Positions 38,576 through 52,674 are shown, counted from the stretch's first letter. The stretch: 64,000 nucleotides of DNA from Opisthorchis felineus (GCA_004794785.1 SJOL01006417.1:446551-510550), one strand, 5' to 3'. Notes: generated by a model not told the origin, from the letters alone. Numbers and translations are program-made.

Positions 38576-41500
38576 CTTCCAGCACACCACAGTGTAGAAC
38601 TGCCCATGTCTTCAGACATTCTTGGAAGCTGAGACAACAGGAACAAGTGCACGTGGAGAAATACTCGTCAGTTATTATTTGTGTTCTTACACCCTGATAA
38701 CGTATCAACCTAGGAGAACTGTGTTCTTTGGTACGTGATTAATCCAGAGTGGAACGATAGGAAATGCCCCTCGAAGGAACCTGTTCATCCGGCATTTGAA
38801 GTGCATTTCTTTATGCCCCATGCCAAAGAAGAGAGTTCCTGGCTTCATAGTGTAGACCATCTGACTGCTCTGAAATACAGAGGGATCAACAGCTGATGTG
38901 ATTCCATTGTCCTCCCTGGACTCAAACAGTGGACACCCGGAGAATATTCCATTCTCTGGAGAAAACGTACGAAAACTGGATATGCACGCCCCAACCGCAG
39001 ATAGTATGCTTTTAAATGACATTCATACACAGTCTTTCATGTGTATAAGTGGAATAAAGTGATTGATGGATTGATTGCCTTCTGGAAGCTTGCTTTACGT
39101 GGTCAAACAAGTGCTCTCTGACTTAATCAGAATAGATTTATATCAAGAGTTAAAAATGGGGTTGCAGGATACGTATAACGATTTTCCTTGGAGCGTACAG
39201 CGAATAGCAGATGTATCAACAGTCTCAGTGAAAATTTAGCCAAAATAGCCACGTGGTTTTTTTCTATTTAAATGGTCTTAAGACGGAAGTTGCGACAAAT
39301 TCATCAGGTTTTTCACCGTTTTTTTCTAGCTAGGAAAGTGTGTCATCCCCATGCACGTTCACAGTGGGATAGGAGCACTCGATAACAGTTCTCCCTATCA
39401 CAATACCTGACATTGGGATATTAGCCCTTTCTCCTTTAGGTTCAGTTGACCATAAACACTGTGTAAATGCTAAAGAACATTTTCGCGAAACATTCTAGAC
39501 TACGGAGACCACGTGTTTTAAATCAGCCTTTCAAGACCAAATTTCTTCTTGTGGTGCCTATTTGTATATATATTTCCAGGGTCACCTTTAGAAAGACACA
39601 ATATTGATACTTTGTAAGACGGAAGGAATTTCTCTGAGTTATCGTGCGTTATGTGCAAGTTACTCGAGATGTTGTGCAGCTGTGTAAACACAAACATAGA
39701 GCAACTCCCACCCATTCTGAAATTAACAGAAAAAAGTTGCCGAATTTTTATCCTGAAGGGAAATTTGGTCTTTTTTAAAAAGAAGTATTTAAGAAAGATA
39801 AATCGCAAATTCAAAGGAGAAGCAAAGCCTGAGGAAAATATTCAAAGGCTGAGTTGACACGATCGGAAGTATAGATAGCTTGGATGGTGGGTTTTTCGAG
39901 CTGGCCAATAAAGATCGATAGGTTTTCATTTAGGCCACTCCAGCTAAGTGCCGTGCTGCAGTGGGTTCTTCGGTAGAAAATTGCAGCAAAATAGGAAGTG
40001 CATAATTTCCTGGAATGGGACAATCAGTTAACAGTGCGACTGGCCTATCCGAACCGCCATCACAATAATTCTGAAGACGAAGGATACCTAGCGTGAAGTG
40101 CTAACAATAAACCTGCGATGAAATATTCAAATCTATTACATAGTCAGATATTGTTGACTTCTTTACGTGCAACAAGGTCATCAAAAATGTGGACCATTCA
40201 ACGAGTACAATAGACTGTTAACCAGAAAAACAAATAAATTGGATGCCTGCATCAGCTCATTTTGAATACTCTCACCGCCAGAGAAAAACAACTCTTGAGA
40301 CAATTTAAAATCTGTAAACAGCACGTTGTGAATGGCAAGGCGACTTTTATTTCATCCATACTTGTATACATACTTGTAATCACTTCGAGCATCTCGCTTG
40401 TTGGCACTGCGCAACCATGATATTGAAGTATTCTTTCCTCAAACCAGCGCACATTTTAAAGCAGTGTAGTGTTGTAAAGATAGTAAATTAGAAGTAGTGT
40501 ATTTTTGTCGAGAATTGTGTGAAGATAATGCGGATTTGAAAAAAATATCAATGTATATGGTGAGCCGAATGCCACATAAGTTCTGGTGAGCGACTGATCT
40601 TGAAACACACCTCCGTGGCTGATGACCTTGAAAATACTTTGCCTGGAATGGGAGACATAATTTGAGCATTTTGGTCACACCAGCTTACTCAGTTCCCAAA
40701 CTTATCTATAATCCAGTCCAGTTTTCTATCCTCAATCAGAACAGCAGAGAGTTTAGTTTTCTTACCCGTCGGAGAAACTGTCCACATACAGCACCACAAC
40801 CAGCCACCTCGGCATAGCCCTCAAATTAACTAATGCAGCAAGATGGAGAAAGCACATGGTAGAATGGGTTAGAAACAATATTTAAAACTTACCGCGGACC
40901 TCGTTTTTCATGCTCATCTGACCTTAATCTTAAAGTACACATTATCTAGTGTAAAAATATCACTGCGCGCCTTCAATGAAATAGTCCAATGTCAATACGA
41001 ATCCACGGTTCTTTTTGTTCTTTACAGTGACTCACATAAGTTTGAGCACTGTTTTGACACATAGTGGTTTAAGATATTATTGACGGATGAATACTGCTAA
41101 ATGCCTTAATTAGTTGATTTAAAAGGCTGGATGGAGTCACTTCAGTATAGTCTTCGCACGCAGGTGTAATATGACAAAAATATTGAGCAGATATGCCAAC
41201 CGGCATTGATATTATGCTTACCAAGAGACAAGAAATTACATCTTGACATCCTGAAGCAGTATGTATAGCGGAGTGTCATTGGAACCACGAAAAAAGTTCA
41301 TTCAATCCGGTTTGCGTGTTTGTGAACTGCGAGAGTCATGGCCAATCAAATATAGTTGATGGACATACCGGGCAAGAAATAACGGGTTAAGAATATCGCC
41401 ATGTTGAATGCTTGTCTAATTTGGGTAGTACCTATGTTGTAGCAATCCTAAAACTGGTCAAATGGGTGGATTTTGAATAAGCCGGGCAAGAGTTAGAATG

Positions 41501-43984
41501 GAATGTGTCATGAAAGCAAGTAGGAAGTGTTTGTTATTTACATACACGGAGCCAAGTTGGGCGGTTAGCTTTATAGGATCTCTTTAGCCAAAAGGATGTT
41601 AGATAGAAGTCATCTTAACTGTTGAACTCGCTTGCTGTGATATGAAAGAACTGTCTAACTGGCCAATTGCTTTGGCAGAGAAGGAGTAATCGAAGTCATT
41701 CATATATCTAGGAACAGGATTACGTGAAGCTACTTGACGAGTGGAAATAGACAGCTGATATATTCAGAAGAACAGTCAAAGCACACACTTGTGCAACAAC
41801 ATCGTTTCGTAATAACGCGGTCAGATGCAAGCATATCTTCATCACCATAAGCATGTTTTTAGCTTCCTTGGAGAGAAATTACTTCATTTTTCAAGAACTT
41901 TCTGCGACCAAGAATTTCTGGCAAAATGTGAAGATTCCAAACAGCGAGTTTACATCGCTAGGTATATTAGGCGGAATCTGCATTCCGTCATCATTTTCGC
42001 GTTTCAGAGCTCCCATTCCGCCAGCCTAATTCTCTTGTTATTTGCATTAGTGTTTGTAAAACAGTAATTGTTAGCGGAACTGTCAATTAAATGAGTACGG
42101 AACGAGATCATAAAATTACGACTATATTCGGTAATACTGACCTGGAAAATGATTGAAGTAAACAGGATTCAACCTACAGTGGATAATGAATAGATCCACC
42201 TAGAACTTTTAACAGATGGACAGTCCAACATATTATGAATGCCTAGCCTTTTGTTGCCAATCAGTCCATTTAGCGGACACGTCTTTACCACAGTTCGTTC
42301 ACTCGTGCTCAGTTGGTTATTCGCAGTCTGCTTACACACTTTAATACCCGAAAATACTAGCATTAGGCAAAACATTAACAGTACAATCTCATACTTCTGC
42401 CTACCTTGACGGTAAAATAACAAGCCTACTCTTCCAATTTTCTTCACATATCTTCTCCATTGCTGATGCCACAGTCATAACCCAAACATTTACCTTTCAT
42501 ATCGACTACCGAAAAAGTTGAACAAGATGTTGAAATACTGTTGAGCATGTCCCAAAGTTTTAATTGGTATATTACACTCCGATGCCTTCTTACGAGGTGC
42601 AGACAATACTTTTATGTGAATACTGCCATGCCTCCAAAATTATTGCTACATAACCAAGCACCTATCCATCTGGAAAATCGGCCACATCTGTCTTGAAGTA
42701 TCTGGTGAATTTCCATAACACTTGGCTAGTATGGATCTTTCCACAACAATTATTGACCAGCTTCAAGTAAACAGACCACCCTGTAAGACCAGTAAGGCTG
42801 CCCAACCAGCTCAAAAGCTGGTTTAAACAACGGACATATTTGAGGGTTAGAAATGTCTCTCTGATTATCTTTTTAAACAGCAAGCGTACAACTCATCAGA
42901 AGGCGATAGCCGGGGCGAAGGCACCCATCAGGGGTTAAACAGTGTGCAGAAATCACCATTCATGATCTTCTTCGCCCGGGCCACGAAGACCTGTTTCTAT
43001 AGGCAAATTTTGGATAGTACATTTTTAACATAGGTCTGCAGAGACAGAGAAGAGGTTGGGCGCTATATTGTTGGTTCATCGGGGAACTAGTGCAAATTAT
43101 ACCACATGACGATACATTGACCAGCAGTGAACGTTTTCTCCAATAATATACAAAAGCATGCTCCTGAATTAATCATCGAATTTCCTCTTTCAAACTGAAC
43201 ATGTTGCTGCTGCTTAACGTTTTCTATGCTCTCTTCTCTATGCCGAGTTTTGGGTCTGGTCTCGAGGTTATTTCTAACCAGAATGGTCCCAAATGTTTGG
43301 TTACATATAGCGCACCAAGTTGCCTGTTGAAAAACATAACTTACTGCACGTTTTTCGATCATCACGAACGGGACAAAATAACTGTAACCTGTGTCTAGCT
43401 TAACAATACACTAAAACAGTAACCCTTTAAAAGAGAAATATTTCACAAGTCACGGATATCCTACAAGAAATATTCACCCAAGTGGCCAGCCACAATGTCA
43501 GATTAATTAATGTGAGATTAAATATCCGACTGAAAAAAGACTGACTGCCGTCTGAACCGCAATTCTGAAGAGGCGGTTTTAGCCGAAATGGTAGCTCTAG
43601 ATTCAATCCTCAGGACCGTTTATGCCAGACTCACCAAGGTTCATAAAATGTGCCTAAGGTGAAAATGTCCGCTAAAAACTCATTCGCATAAACTGACAAC
43701 TTTTTTGGGGATGAAATCCAAACCCTTATATCTAACCCACCCTCACTATTCGCCAAGTTTGTTTTCTTTGTTTAGATAAGTTAACCCACACGCCTCCAAA
43801 AGGAATAGTAAGTGAGTCAAAGTCGGTTACCGAAGTTGGTGCGCTGATATGTTTGCGTGAAAGCGACACCAGCTATCTGTATGTCATTCCCAAAACCTTT
43901 TTAGACAGTCAATGATGTGTACTTCCATTATTCTATGAGTCCAGATGTTTTAAGCAAGTTCACTCAAATAAGTTGATTCGCGGT
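38576..43984. other. No supported gene; unassigned DNA
   Basis: A minus-strand frame at 38705-39022 (105 codons) has a protein-like composition (for example GTLFFGMGHKEMHFKC) but no recognised family. Another at 42662-42883 is equally unassigned. Near 43578-43616 an A-box-like TAGCCGAAATGG is followed by a weak B box at poor spacing. No supported feature results. Confidence 0.4.
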
Positions 43985-45085
43985 TTATTGAACATAGGTA
44001 TTTACACTGCGGCGGCTGTCCCCTGCGGCAGTACGAATTTCCTTCACATTTGACTTGTACTGTTTCTGCCCACGAAAGGCCTCACCCAAATATGCACAGG
44101 TTGAGACCCGGTTGCGGTTCCAGCAGGGGGTACCGTATGCTGGGTTGCAATCGAACCCCTCTAAGTCTAACTGGACGGTGCCGATCCAGTTTCTCAACTG
44201 CCCTCCAGGACAGCAATGCCACCACGGATATGGCTAACGGACAAGAGGAGGTTTGCAGTGCTCAATTTCAGGTTTCTGAGCAAATCAGATAGCCACTGAA
44301 ATCGTTGCTGTCCCTGAATTTGTCTGCGACGTGATATGAGGAAGCCAGGTTCTTTAAGCACTGGGACAGGTACTTTGTCAAAGGTCGAATGTTCAGAATA
44401 CGCCTTAGATACCACTGGTCAAAACCCCCGAGTATGATGACATGTTTCACAACCATAAGTTAGGGATGAGTGTATTACTGCTATGAATTCACTAACCTTT
44501 ATGTGAAAGCTGAGTCCACTTCCCATCTACAAGATCCTTATAGACTATACAAGGACTTATCTTGCACTACCTATATGAAGGTCAGTCTCTTCTTCAACTT
44601 ACCCATTACTTAGAACGGAAAACCCAACTTGTAGAACGTAGTGACACGTTTGACTTCATCACCCATGGACTTAGCAGCTACCTGCATAGAGAAGATTTTT
44701 GTTTTACTGGCGTTAAGCACAAGTCCGATCCATCCTATATGGTAGCCGACTCCATCAAGAACAGTATTATTTATGAGTTTCCGCCGAAAAAGACAGTTTC
44801 ATGGACACCTTCGAGGCCTGAAATGCAACTGTTTGGGCACTACCCGTTTAATCGTGAAGAAGGACAACACTGGTATGCACCTATGTCTTACACCAGGGGA
44901 GAGACCAAATTCAGCGAGTCGCATCGCCGTGAACACGGGATCGAAACGTATGACCAGGATTGCAACCAGTTTGGGTAGCACGTCTGCAAGCAGAACAGTC
45001 CGTGGTGACTCAAGTTGGATGGAGTCGAAGGCAGTGCGACGATCAACGAAGAAGGCAACAATTTGATTCTCAAACTTGACCCGAT
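43985..45085 (-). mobile_element. Degenerate non-LTR retrotransposon (RT relic)
   Basis: On the minus strand, from about 45060, the translation reads IVAFFVDRRTAFDSIQLESP, matching the F-V-D-x-x-x-A-F-D palm motif of non-LTR reverse transcriptases. LADVLPKLVAILV and later FGLSPGVRHRCIPVLSFF follow in the place of the usual SGVRQGCPLSPVLF motif. Further along, after deletions, come NASKTKIFS (like the SKTKV motif after the catalytic loop), VIHSSLTYGCET (like the ILTYGCETW segment) and a C-terminal piece ending near the MYVQ-like stop at 43985 with WNRNRVSTCAYLGEAF. The YADD loop itself is missing. Several frameshifts are present. The 138-codon plus-strand frame at 44562-44978 is an antisense shadow. 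The clade (RTE, CR1 or Jockey-like) cannot be settled by eye. Confidence 0.72.
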
Positions 45086-48000
45086 GTTCCAGAATTCATT
45101 GTAAAGGTCCACTTAGTATCCGTCGTTGTCGCAACCACCTTGACTGTGTTGTATTCCAGCAGTTCGTATTTTCGGATATCTTTCGTAAGTACAGAAGGAA
45201 AAATAGTATTGAGCATACTGTCAACAATGACTTCGAAAAAGCCAAGCAACTTACCTAAATAGTAGCAGCTTCTGCTAGTTATAAGCGGTTTAATTTAGCG
45301 TGTATGAGCATCATACTGCACGTGACTTCAAAATAGCACATCGTCTAGTGTAAAATTCCAAACAACGAGTACAATTTTTGGCTAGAACAAGTTAAAACAG
45401 TTGTCAAATTTTAATGAAATTGGGACAAAATGTTCCGTTTATTCCTTCTACTGGCACACAAAGGTTTCCAAATCACTATTTCAGATAAGTAACTACTGTC
45501 AGTTGTTAAAAGCGAATACATCAAAACTGGAGGTTACCTGGTTCAACACTGATTTTTCAGCCCTGAAGTGCTACGATAACAGTCAAAAATACTTTTCTTC
45601 GGTCGTGAACTGAGTGAGGTTTTCACTGAATCACTCTCTAGTTCTGTGTAAATATAATGGGAACTGAAGAACGACTGAGAAACAGCACTGTCTTTTGCCA
45701 CAGATAATTTATTTATACATGACAACTCAGGATTCTGGAACGAGGATATGTTGGTTCAGTTGTACTTGTCGCCACCGAATTTCCAATTGAAATTGTGCCC
45801 TCAAAGTACGCTTTATATAGTGTTCAAAATCGAGAAGCACTGTAGTTCAGTCATCTCACTGTTTGGAATCTTCAACAGTGCATGTTTTATGTGGTGGCAT
45901 TTGGGGCGTGTTTGCTCACCGATATCTCTTCTCTACTGAGACATAATCCACAGTTTGCACGTGGCGTCAAGCTAACTCCATGCAAACTGATTTCCGTTTA
46001 TCCAGTGTATACAATCAGTTTCTCAGCCAATGATGACTAAGTCCTAACCGTCCCACCACAGTGCTTTCGGTAGTAATATTGGCCTACAGGAGTGGTGTTC
46101 GTGGCCACCAGTCATACCATTGATCTCTCATCGGTTTGGAGTGAATGACTCCAAGGTATGTAGCAGCCTTGTTCTGGAGGTTACCAGTCAGTCTAGCCGC
46201 AGCTCTAACGAGGATGAGCTCCACACAAAAATTTGAGAATGAGTCAAATGAACCTTAAAACATGGCTTTGGTTAAAATCTAACTAAGGAAATACAAAACC
46301 TAATGCCCTCTATAAATAAACTTGCCATGGTTTCCAGCTAGTCTAACTCGGTGAATGCTATGGGACGTGCGTTGGTTCCATGTTCTGGAATAAACACGAG
46401 AAACAGATAGCTGTGAGATCATATTACCAAATAAGGTGAAAGGTGAAAACTCATTTCCATACTCGGCGCCAAATATGGCCTTTAAAACGCTTTAAAAAGA
46501 CCTCTTTTGCAGACACCGAAACAGCTGTTGCACAACTCATTCAAGATAACGTCCACCAGCATTAGGCCTTCATTTATCTACTTCAAAAAACTGTAAGAGA
46601 ATTATCCACAGGTCTCATATCTGGAGCAAGATATGCCGCCTGGATGACGCAAATCACAGTTTACAGTGACAAATATTGGATTTCTTTTAGAACAAATAAA
46701 CCGTTTGAACTGGCCGGTCAGTTACCTTATGGTAGCATACAGTCTTCATGGTTTTCGGTGCGAGGTTACCCACAGCGAGAGGGGATAGCTTATAGCATAC
46801 TGCTCAGACTCCGAAAGTGATATGGATGGGCATTCGAATGTGAGGCGTCGGGTTTCAGGTAAAAAAATCTGTGCATTGCGACGTCCCAGGTTATTGTTAG
46901 CAAACTGTGAGGAAAAACACTAGATTGTGGCAGAGTACGACAGCGCTATACTCAATCATTGTTTTGTTTTCTTTGTGCTCATCATAATCAGCACATTGCA
47001 GAACCTCACTTTGCCGAGCGCAAGAATCAGGTCCGGTGTTCTGTCGATCACAGATTCCCGTTATGGGTGGTTTTGCCCTATATAGAGTGACGAAAGCCTC
47101 CTGAAAGTTTGGGGCATGCCATGATTGCTTTTTAGGGAGAAGGAAGCCGACAAACCGGCTTGTGAGCATCACCGAAGTATACAATCCATAAATACTTAAG
47201 CTGAGACATTTGCCTCCACGCCTTCGATAGAGAGTATGAGGGTCTAAATCCAAAAACAAATAAACGTACACAACGTCGGTGGTGTTAACCAGATGGTCAA
47301 GATACGATGTCGTGGATAAACGCAAGTCTGTTTCAGTTGATTCTCTGAAGTGTTGACGATGCTAATCAAAATCCAACACTAGAGAAAAAAGGAACGCACC
47401 CGATTGCAAGATTGAGAAACAGACGCTACCTGACGTACGAAAGCGTGTCAGTTTTTGGTAATGCTGCTCGAGTTGGTGATTGCCTGAACAATCCATACCA
47501 GGTTTAGTTTATTCTATTCTCATCGCCGGTCAATGCAGTAACTTTGTCAACATTGTCCAACTGCTTTCGTTCGGGACTACCTTGTACAAAGAAATCGCCT
47601 GTGTTTCCCCCATTGAAGACTCAACATCTGTACTTCTGTCAACAAAATGTCGAACGAAAACCGTAGAAGAGCGTCTGCGTGCCTGAATAGCTCCGTCTGG
47701 AAACGCAAAAGGTTTGATCACAACAAGAAGCTAGGCGACCTGCTTGCTAATGCTGATATACCCATATAAAACCTGGCCCCTTTGGGTAGAGTGTATGCAT
47801 GATCTATTTGTCTTTGTAAACTACTGAGGGTTCAAAGGATAGGCAGAGTGGGTAAGGACGGTCTCCATTAGCGTCGCAAAAGCGGACCTCGACCACCGGA
47901 TCCGGGGCAGTTCGAGTGCACGTCGCCACTAATAAATGTGTCACCGTTTACATCATTGAGCTCCAGACTTCAAAAATTGAATAGCGATGCTTAATTCAGA

Positions 48001-48630
48001 TTTTACTCTCATACCTATCGTCTACAATGTTTGCCGTCAGAATGAAATTTAGTCACCTACTGCATGGATATTTTTGCTCACCGGCGGAAGCAATCAAATT
48101 TATTAAAGGCGATTCTTCCTCATGCACTGTGCGATTACCGTAAAACGAAATAAATTTTTGTACGTATGTATTCGGTTCCACCAGTCCATAACAAATGGAA
48201 CTCGTTTTTAGGAAGAGGTGAGGATAATGCAAGGGTCTTCACCATACTTGTTGGCGCACTTGTTCACCATTACCTCTAAATCTCAAAACGTAAGCGTATC
48301 CTTTTTAAAAAAAACTGCATTCGGGCTTTCACGTAGCGCAATCAACAACCGGGGTAATCACATCGGATCCCCAAGTTCGTTTGCTAGGTTGTGACAGACT
48401 ACAATTTGGGCTTATCATAGTTAACCACTTCCGGTCATTACAACTCAGGGCAGTCGATTTTGAAGAAAATCTTCATTGTACGCACTCTTCATTACGCACT
48501 ATAATTTCTTCAGTAGAAATGAGGTCATCAGCATCACAGTAGTCTATAAAAACAAACCTGTGTTTGCTTGAACAATGCATTTCGTTCAACCAGCCAAATA
48601 TACTCGTTTGCGGCTTAATTCGGTGTTGAC
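45086..48630. other. No supported gene; unassigned DNA
   Basis: The longest frame is 46897-47325 minus (142 codons), with no motif I recognise. A CpG-rich stretch near 47855-47935 ending in aataaatgtg stands out from AT-rich surroundings and may be an old repeat, but I found no second copy. Nothing else can be supported. Confidence 0.4.
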
Positions 48631-48862
48631 TGGAGCGGCATATTCAGCCAAGGAATATCATGAACGAGAGATTTACTTGAGTCTACACTTAACATCAACG
48701 TACTTTATAAATGAGTGTATTTCGCAAAATGCGTGCAGTTTGAGTTTGGGGCGGAAATGAGGTCGATGGAAACTCAGAGATTACGCTGAACTGATGATCT
48801 GCAAGAAAGACGAAATCAATGTTAGGCTTGCTTTTTCAGCAACCCCGTGAGTAGTCGAGAAG
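48631..48862. repeat. Hammerhead-repeat family, copy E (divergent halves)
   Basis: The left half (about 48631-48715) is the flank in minus orientation (agcggcatattcagcc, gaacgagagattta, aatgagtgtatttcgc). A linker (48716-48788) follows, then a plus-oriented hammerhead region: CUGAUGA at 48791-48797, a short stem II UCU/AGA, C48811 and GAAA at 48812-48815. The following ACCGGUC has decayed to AUCAAU and stem I no longer pairs, so cleavage is unlikely. The tail ttttcagcaaccccgtgagt ends the copy. The layout, minus flank then linker then plus ribozyme, matches copies B-C and G-H. Confidence 0.62.
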
Positions 48863-51211
48863 TAGTCAAGAAAATACACTGCAATTTCTCCAATATAGTG
48901 CAAACTGAAGGGCGTGATGACCTTCCTGCAGCACACTCGATTCAGTATCCCGCAATAAAACCAAAGGTTTCCGCAAATGTGAGTATTTTTTCAACTGACA
49001 AGTGTTCATTTGTGATAAGACTGATAAAACTGATAAAAAACATTTTAAGAAAATATCCTTATATGAACTCTGAATTCCCGGTTTTCACTCGTTTTCATCA
49101 GAAAAAATATAGAGTCATTTTGCCCGAAAATCAGGCTGTTTTTTTCCAAAATCATTTGTAGCTCATTCATTTGTCTACCTTGCTATCCGGGTTACAGTCC
49201 GTCACTGGTCCATTGGGAGCCGACAATTGTTTTGATGTCAGGGCAAACGCATGACCGAACAAACTACAGTCGTGTCAAAAAGTATATCAGACACTCTAGA
49301 ACTAAGAGCTTAAATAACACCAGAGGTTTAAATGAAATAGTAGTTTTCCATTTGGACAGTTGAAACGAGCGCAAAAATCAACTTTTCGTGCGTCCTAAAT
49401 TTCCAAATTTGTTACTGCATTCCTGTTGTAACATGCGAAAACAAACACATAGGTTCGGGCGGCGAAAAGAACACGTATTCGGTTATTCCTCTACGAGCAC
49501 AGTAATTTTAGTACTTTGACAAGTGTGACCAGTGCTTTCGAATTTGTTTCGTCCCAAACTAAGTGGGAACTGGGTACGGAAACACATACATTATAGTCAA
49601 GCCTAGTTAATCGATAAAGAGAAAATTGAGGGAAGCTTTTCATCATTCATTTTGCCTGTCATCCATGGGCTAACCGATCTAAGGAGCCGGAAGGTACATA
49701 TTTGACGCACGCGCTGAACGAAAGCCAACGGTTCTGTTGCTATGCATAAGGGAGTGTTGGATGTATTTGGCTGCTCTGTGAATAGAGTATGAGAAAAGTG
49801 TTCCTGCTAACTTCCGTCTGCTAAGCTTTTGCTGCGTTTTTTCGGACTGGCGTCTAATTAATAGCTGTCTCGGAGGAGAACTGTTGGTACACCAAAAGTT
49901 TATTTTTACACATGTTCACAAATTTCAATCCTTAACGAGAAAAGCAATAGTTCAGGTATGGTTTTGAAGCTCTGATTTATTAGTTACCGCTATAGCAAAA
50001 TCTGCTGGATATGAAAGCAGCACACTTGTTGCCACGAGTCGGTATCCAACATATGTTTTCAGATGCACAGAACAGAGTTCAAACAAAAACTCAACTGCCT
50101 GGAATTTGAGGAATTTGTACTTCCTCTTTCCAGGAATGGTGACTAAATTTGGGATGGCGAACATTAAGAGAAATATTTTTTCACTGCAAGGAATAATCGT
50201 TGCCAAGTTTAGAAGTGGAAATGTACGGAATCTTCCTGATGCAGCAGACCGGGTTGTGTTATGCGTTTCTCATCACAATGGTTTGTGCCTATTTATGGAA
50301 ATAATCAACCAGTCCTAGCTGACGGTCATGAATCACAATACACAGCAGCTTTTTCTTCGTCTTCAAAAGTATGTGGATGATTATGAAACCAGGCACTTCA
50401 CAGTGGCATTTTTAAGGAGATCACCCCGAAAGAAATGCAGGAACAAAAAGACTTCTAGGATTCCGCCCTGATGGAGCTGGCTTGGAGTCGATGTTTTCAG
50501 TAAAACGATCTATACCAACAAAGTCCATGTATGGAGCTTGGAACTTCAACAAGCCAGGGTCAGTTCCAAGGGATCCATTTTAGCTGAGCCTTATGCGATT
50601 CCGCGCCCAAGCACATAGTACTCATAGAAACTCGAAGAAATGAGATTGGCGGGCGAACATGCAGAGGCCTGTTGCAAGCCGTTGCCACTGGCACCAGTCA
50701 CCCGTTTATCATTGAGATACCGGCGTCCTCCGTCGTTTCCTACAGATTTCAGCCTAATATCATGCCCCCCAGTAACGTCATTCAAGTGTTAGTTACCTGT
50801 ATTCTGTGAACCCTGCGACTAATGATGTTGGCATCCCTAGGATGACCATATCGTGCGGGTAGTCATTAGGAAATGCAACGGACTCACTTCAGTTCCAGGT
50901 GGGTATGCTTATCAGGCGGACCAGTGAGAACGCTGGTTACGAGCAATGTTAATCCTGATGAAGCACTTTTGTCACAATGTTGCAGAACTCCACACATTCC
51001 GCAGTGCATTGTAAAACTTCATCCCCTTCTGTATAAATCGTTTTTTCCTGCATCTCAGCGCCTACCGTCCGAGAGCTCCTTGCACCTGCTTGAATAGTCG
51101 TTATCTGTCATGGGAAGAATAATTTCATAAAATGAATGAAACTTTTATCTGAGAGGTCGTCGCCCGAGGAACCAGTCAACAGGTGACCACACGATGTGGT
51201 TTACCAGATTG
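48863..51211. other. No supported gene; unassigned DNA
   Basis: The first frame after the repeat (48847-49161 plus) starts inside the hammerhead repeat tail and is not convincing as a gene. I recognise nothing else in this stretch. Confidence 0.45.
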
Positions 51212-51350
51212 GAGGATCAGTGGCTCTATATACTTAGCGTTGAAAATACTAGCCAGGAGGTCGCGGATTCGAAACTCTCCGAAGTATAATTGTGGGTAGT
51301 TGTGGGCTTTGTAGAATGAACGCTCACATCACTCTCGTTTGAACCGACAC
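51212..51350 (+). repeat. tRNA-derived SINE-like element
   Basis: The 5' part reads like a decayed tRNA: A-box-like agtggctctatata, then tagcgttgaaaatactagcc in the anticodon-arm position, then ggaggtcgcggattcgaaactc holding the B box and T arm. About 25 nt later the segment ttgtagaatgaacgctcac, then atcactctcgtttgaac, matches the tail-like repeats at 15858 and 52574. A tRNA head joined to a recurring non-tRNA body is the standard layout of a tRNA-derived SINE, transcribed by RNA polymerase III and moved by LINE enzymes. No poly(A) or simple-repeat tail was noted. Confidence 0.6.
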
Positions 51351-52573
51351 AACTTGCACGTCAAATGTGTCTTTTACCTCACTGCAACCTACTAGGAATG
51401 ATACATACTACACTTACGTGTCATTCGAGTGGATTTCTCAAAACTTAAGTGCATCCGTTGGCTGTCCTGGCAGTAGATGTTTGCAATTTTCAGATCACGG
51501 CATGCCTCTGAAACTGAGTCAAATTCTAATGAGCACATCTAGATTTTCTCGAATATCCAAGGTCTGTTTCAATGAAACATCCCAGAATGAATGGGAGATT
51601 CTTTGTTTTACACAGCTTGTTGTAGGACAAAACAGTATGTAATGTACAGATTCCAGTCCGAATGCAGTGTTTATCACCCTTGATTTAGGGTAAAATAGTC
51701 TTCTCGTAAACTAGGATTAGGGCACGATCAGGGATAAATATTTTGACAGACAGACACACATAGACCACCAGATCTCATATCTAGTTGGAGTATAGTACTA
51801 TGACTGTAGAAATGATTCCCTGTTGGCCTTACCGAGGTGGGCAAGCTTAGTCATAAATTTCAGTTGTTTACACAAATTTGTTTTGTAACCGTCAGATCAC
51901 CACTGCCCCAAATGTTCTTTTAGGAACAACATCTCGTTTTTTTCCCGTTCCACACAATCTAGGACTTCCGTTCAGCAAAGCACCCACCACTTGCTGGATC
52001 GTAACGGAAGCAAGACCGTCATCCCCTACCATAAACTGTCAAAATAATAGCCGTCTATTGTGCTTTGTCGAAGCAGCAGTGATTTGACGCTACGGAACCA
52101 GTTTGTGAAAACAACTGCAATTTCGGTTAGATTTGCACCGCTTCCGTAAGGCCGGCAGTGAATCATTCCCAAGAACACAATACTTTTAACCAACAAGAGT
52201 TGGTGTCTAGTGATCGTCGCTCAACTTGTTGATTTCAGTGGTCTATATGTACCTGTCTAGGGAATTGTTTATTCATTAGTTTGACCTAAACTTGACTTCG
52301 AATGTATGTAAACAGAAAGTGAGATGCGCGAAACCGTTGAATACAACCTATCTCGCTCTTCCTCTCGTGAATAACACTTGCGCTGCTGGGAGCTGGCTTG
52401 CAATTTTCTGTAAAAATAATTACCCGATCCCAGTGGGATTCCTTCCTGCAAGTAAATTCATTTCGCGCTGAAAGCCAAAAGCCACTATGCAGCCAAATGT
52501 TTTCTTGTTCAGAATCACCAAGAATGAGCAACGAAGCACCAGCAAAACCTGAATGGGTGTAGGTAGCTCCAGG
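51351..52573. other. No supported gene; unassigned DNA
   Basis: Only short unassigned frames (for example 51367-51642 plus). I recognise nothing in it. Confidence 0.45.
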
Positions 52574-52630
52574 TTTTGTAGAATTAACGCTAATATCACT
52601 CTCGTTTGAATGGTGCTCCTCTTGTCGGGA
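52574..52630 (+). repeat. SINE-tail-like repeat, copy 3
   Basis: ttttgtagaattaacgctaa, then tatcactctcgtttgaatgg and tgctcctcttgtcggg. It is very close to the copy at 51305 over its first half and to 15858 over its second half, so it links the other two. The tRNA head is not clear upstream. It lies about 45 nt before an oppositely oriented repeat. Confidence 0.6.
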
Positions 52631-52674
52631 TGCAAATATTATGGTGTGCCTGCACAAAACGGGGTGCTAAAGTG

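Noticed and set aside
44562..44978. 138-codon plus-strand open frame with no stop
   Set aside because: The minus strand of the same place reads recognisable RT motifs (FVDRRTAFDSI), so the plus frame is an antisense shadow.
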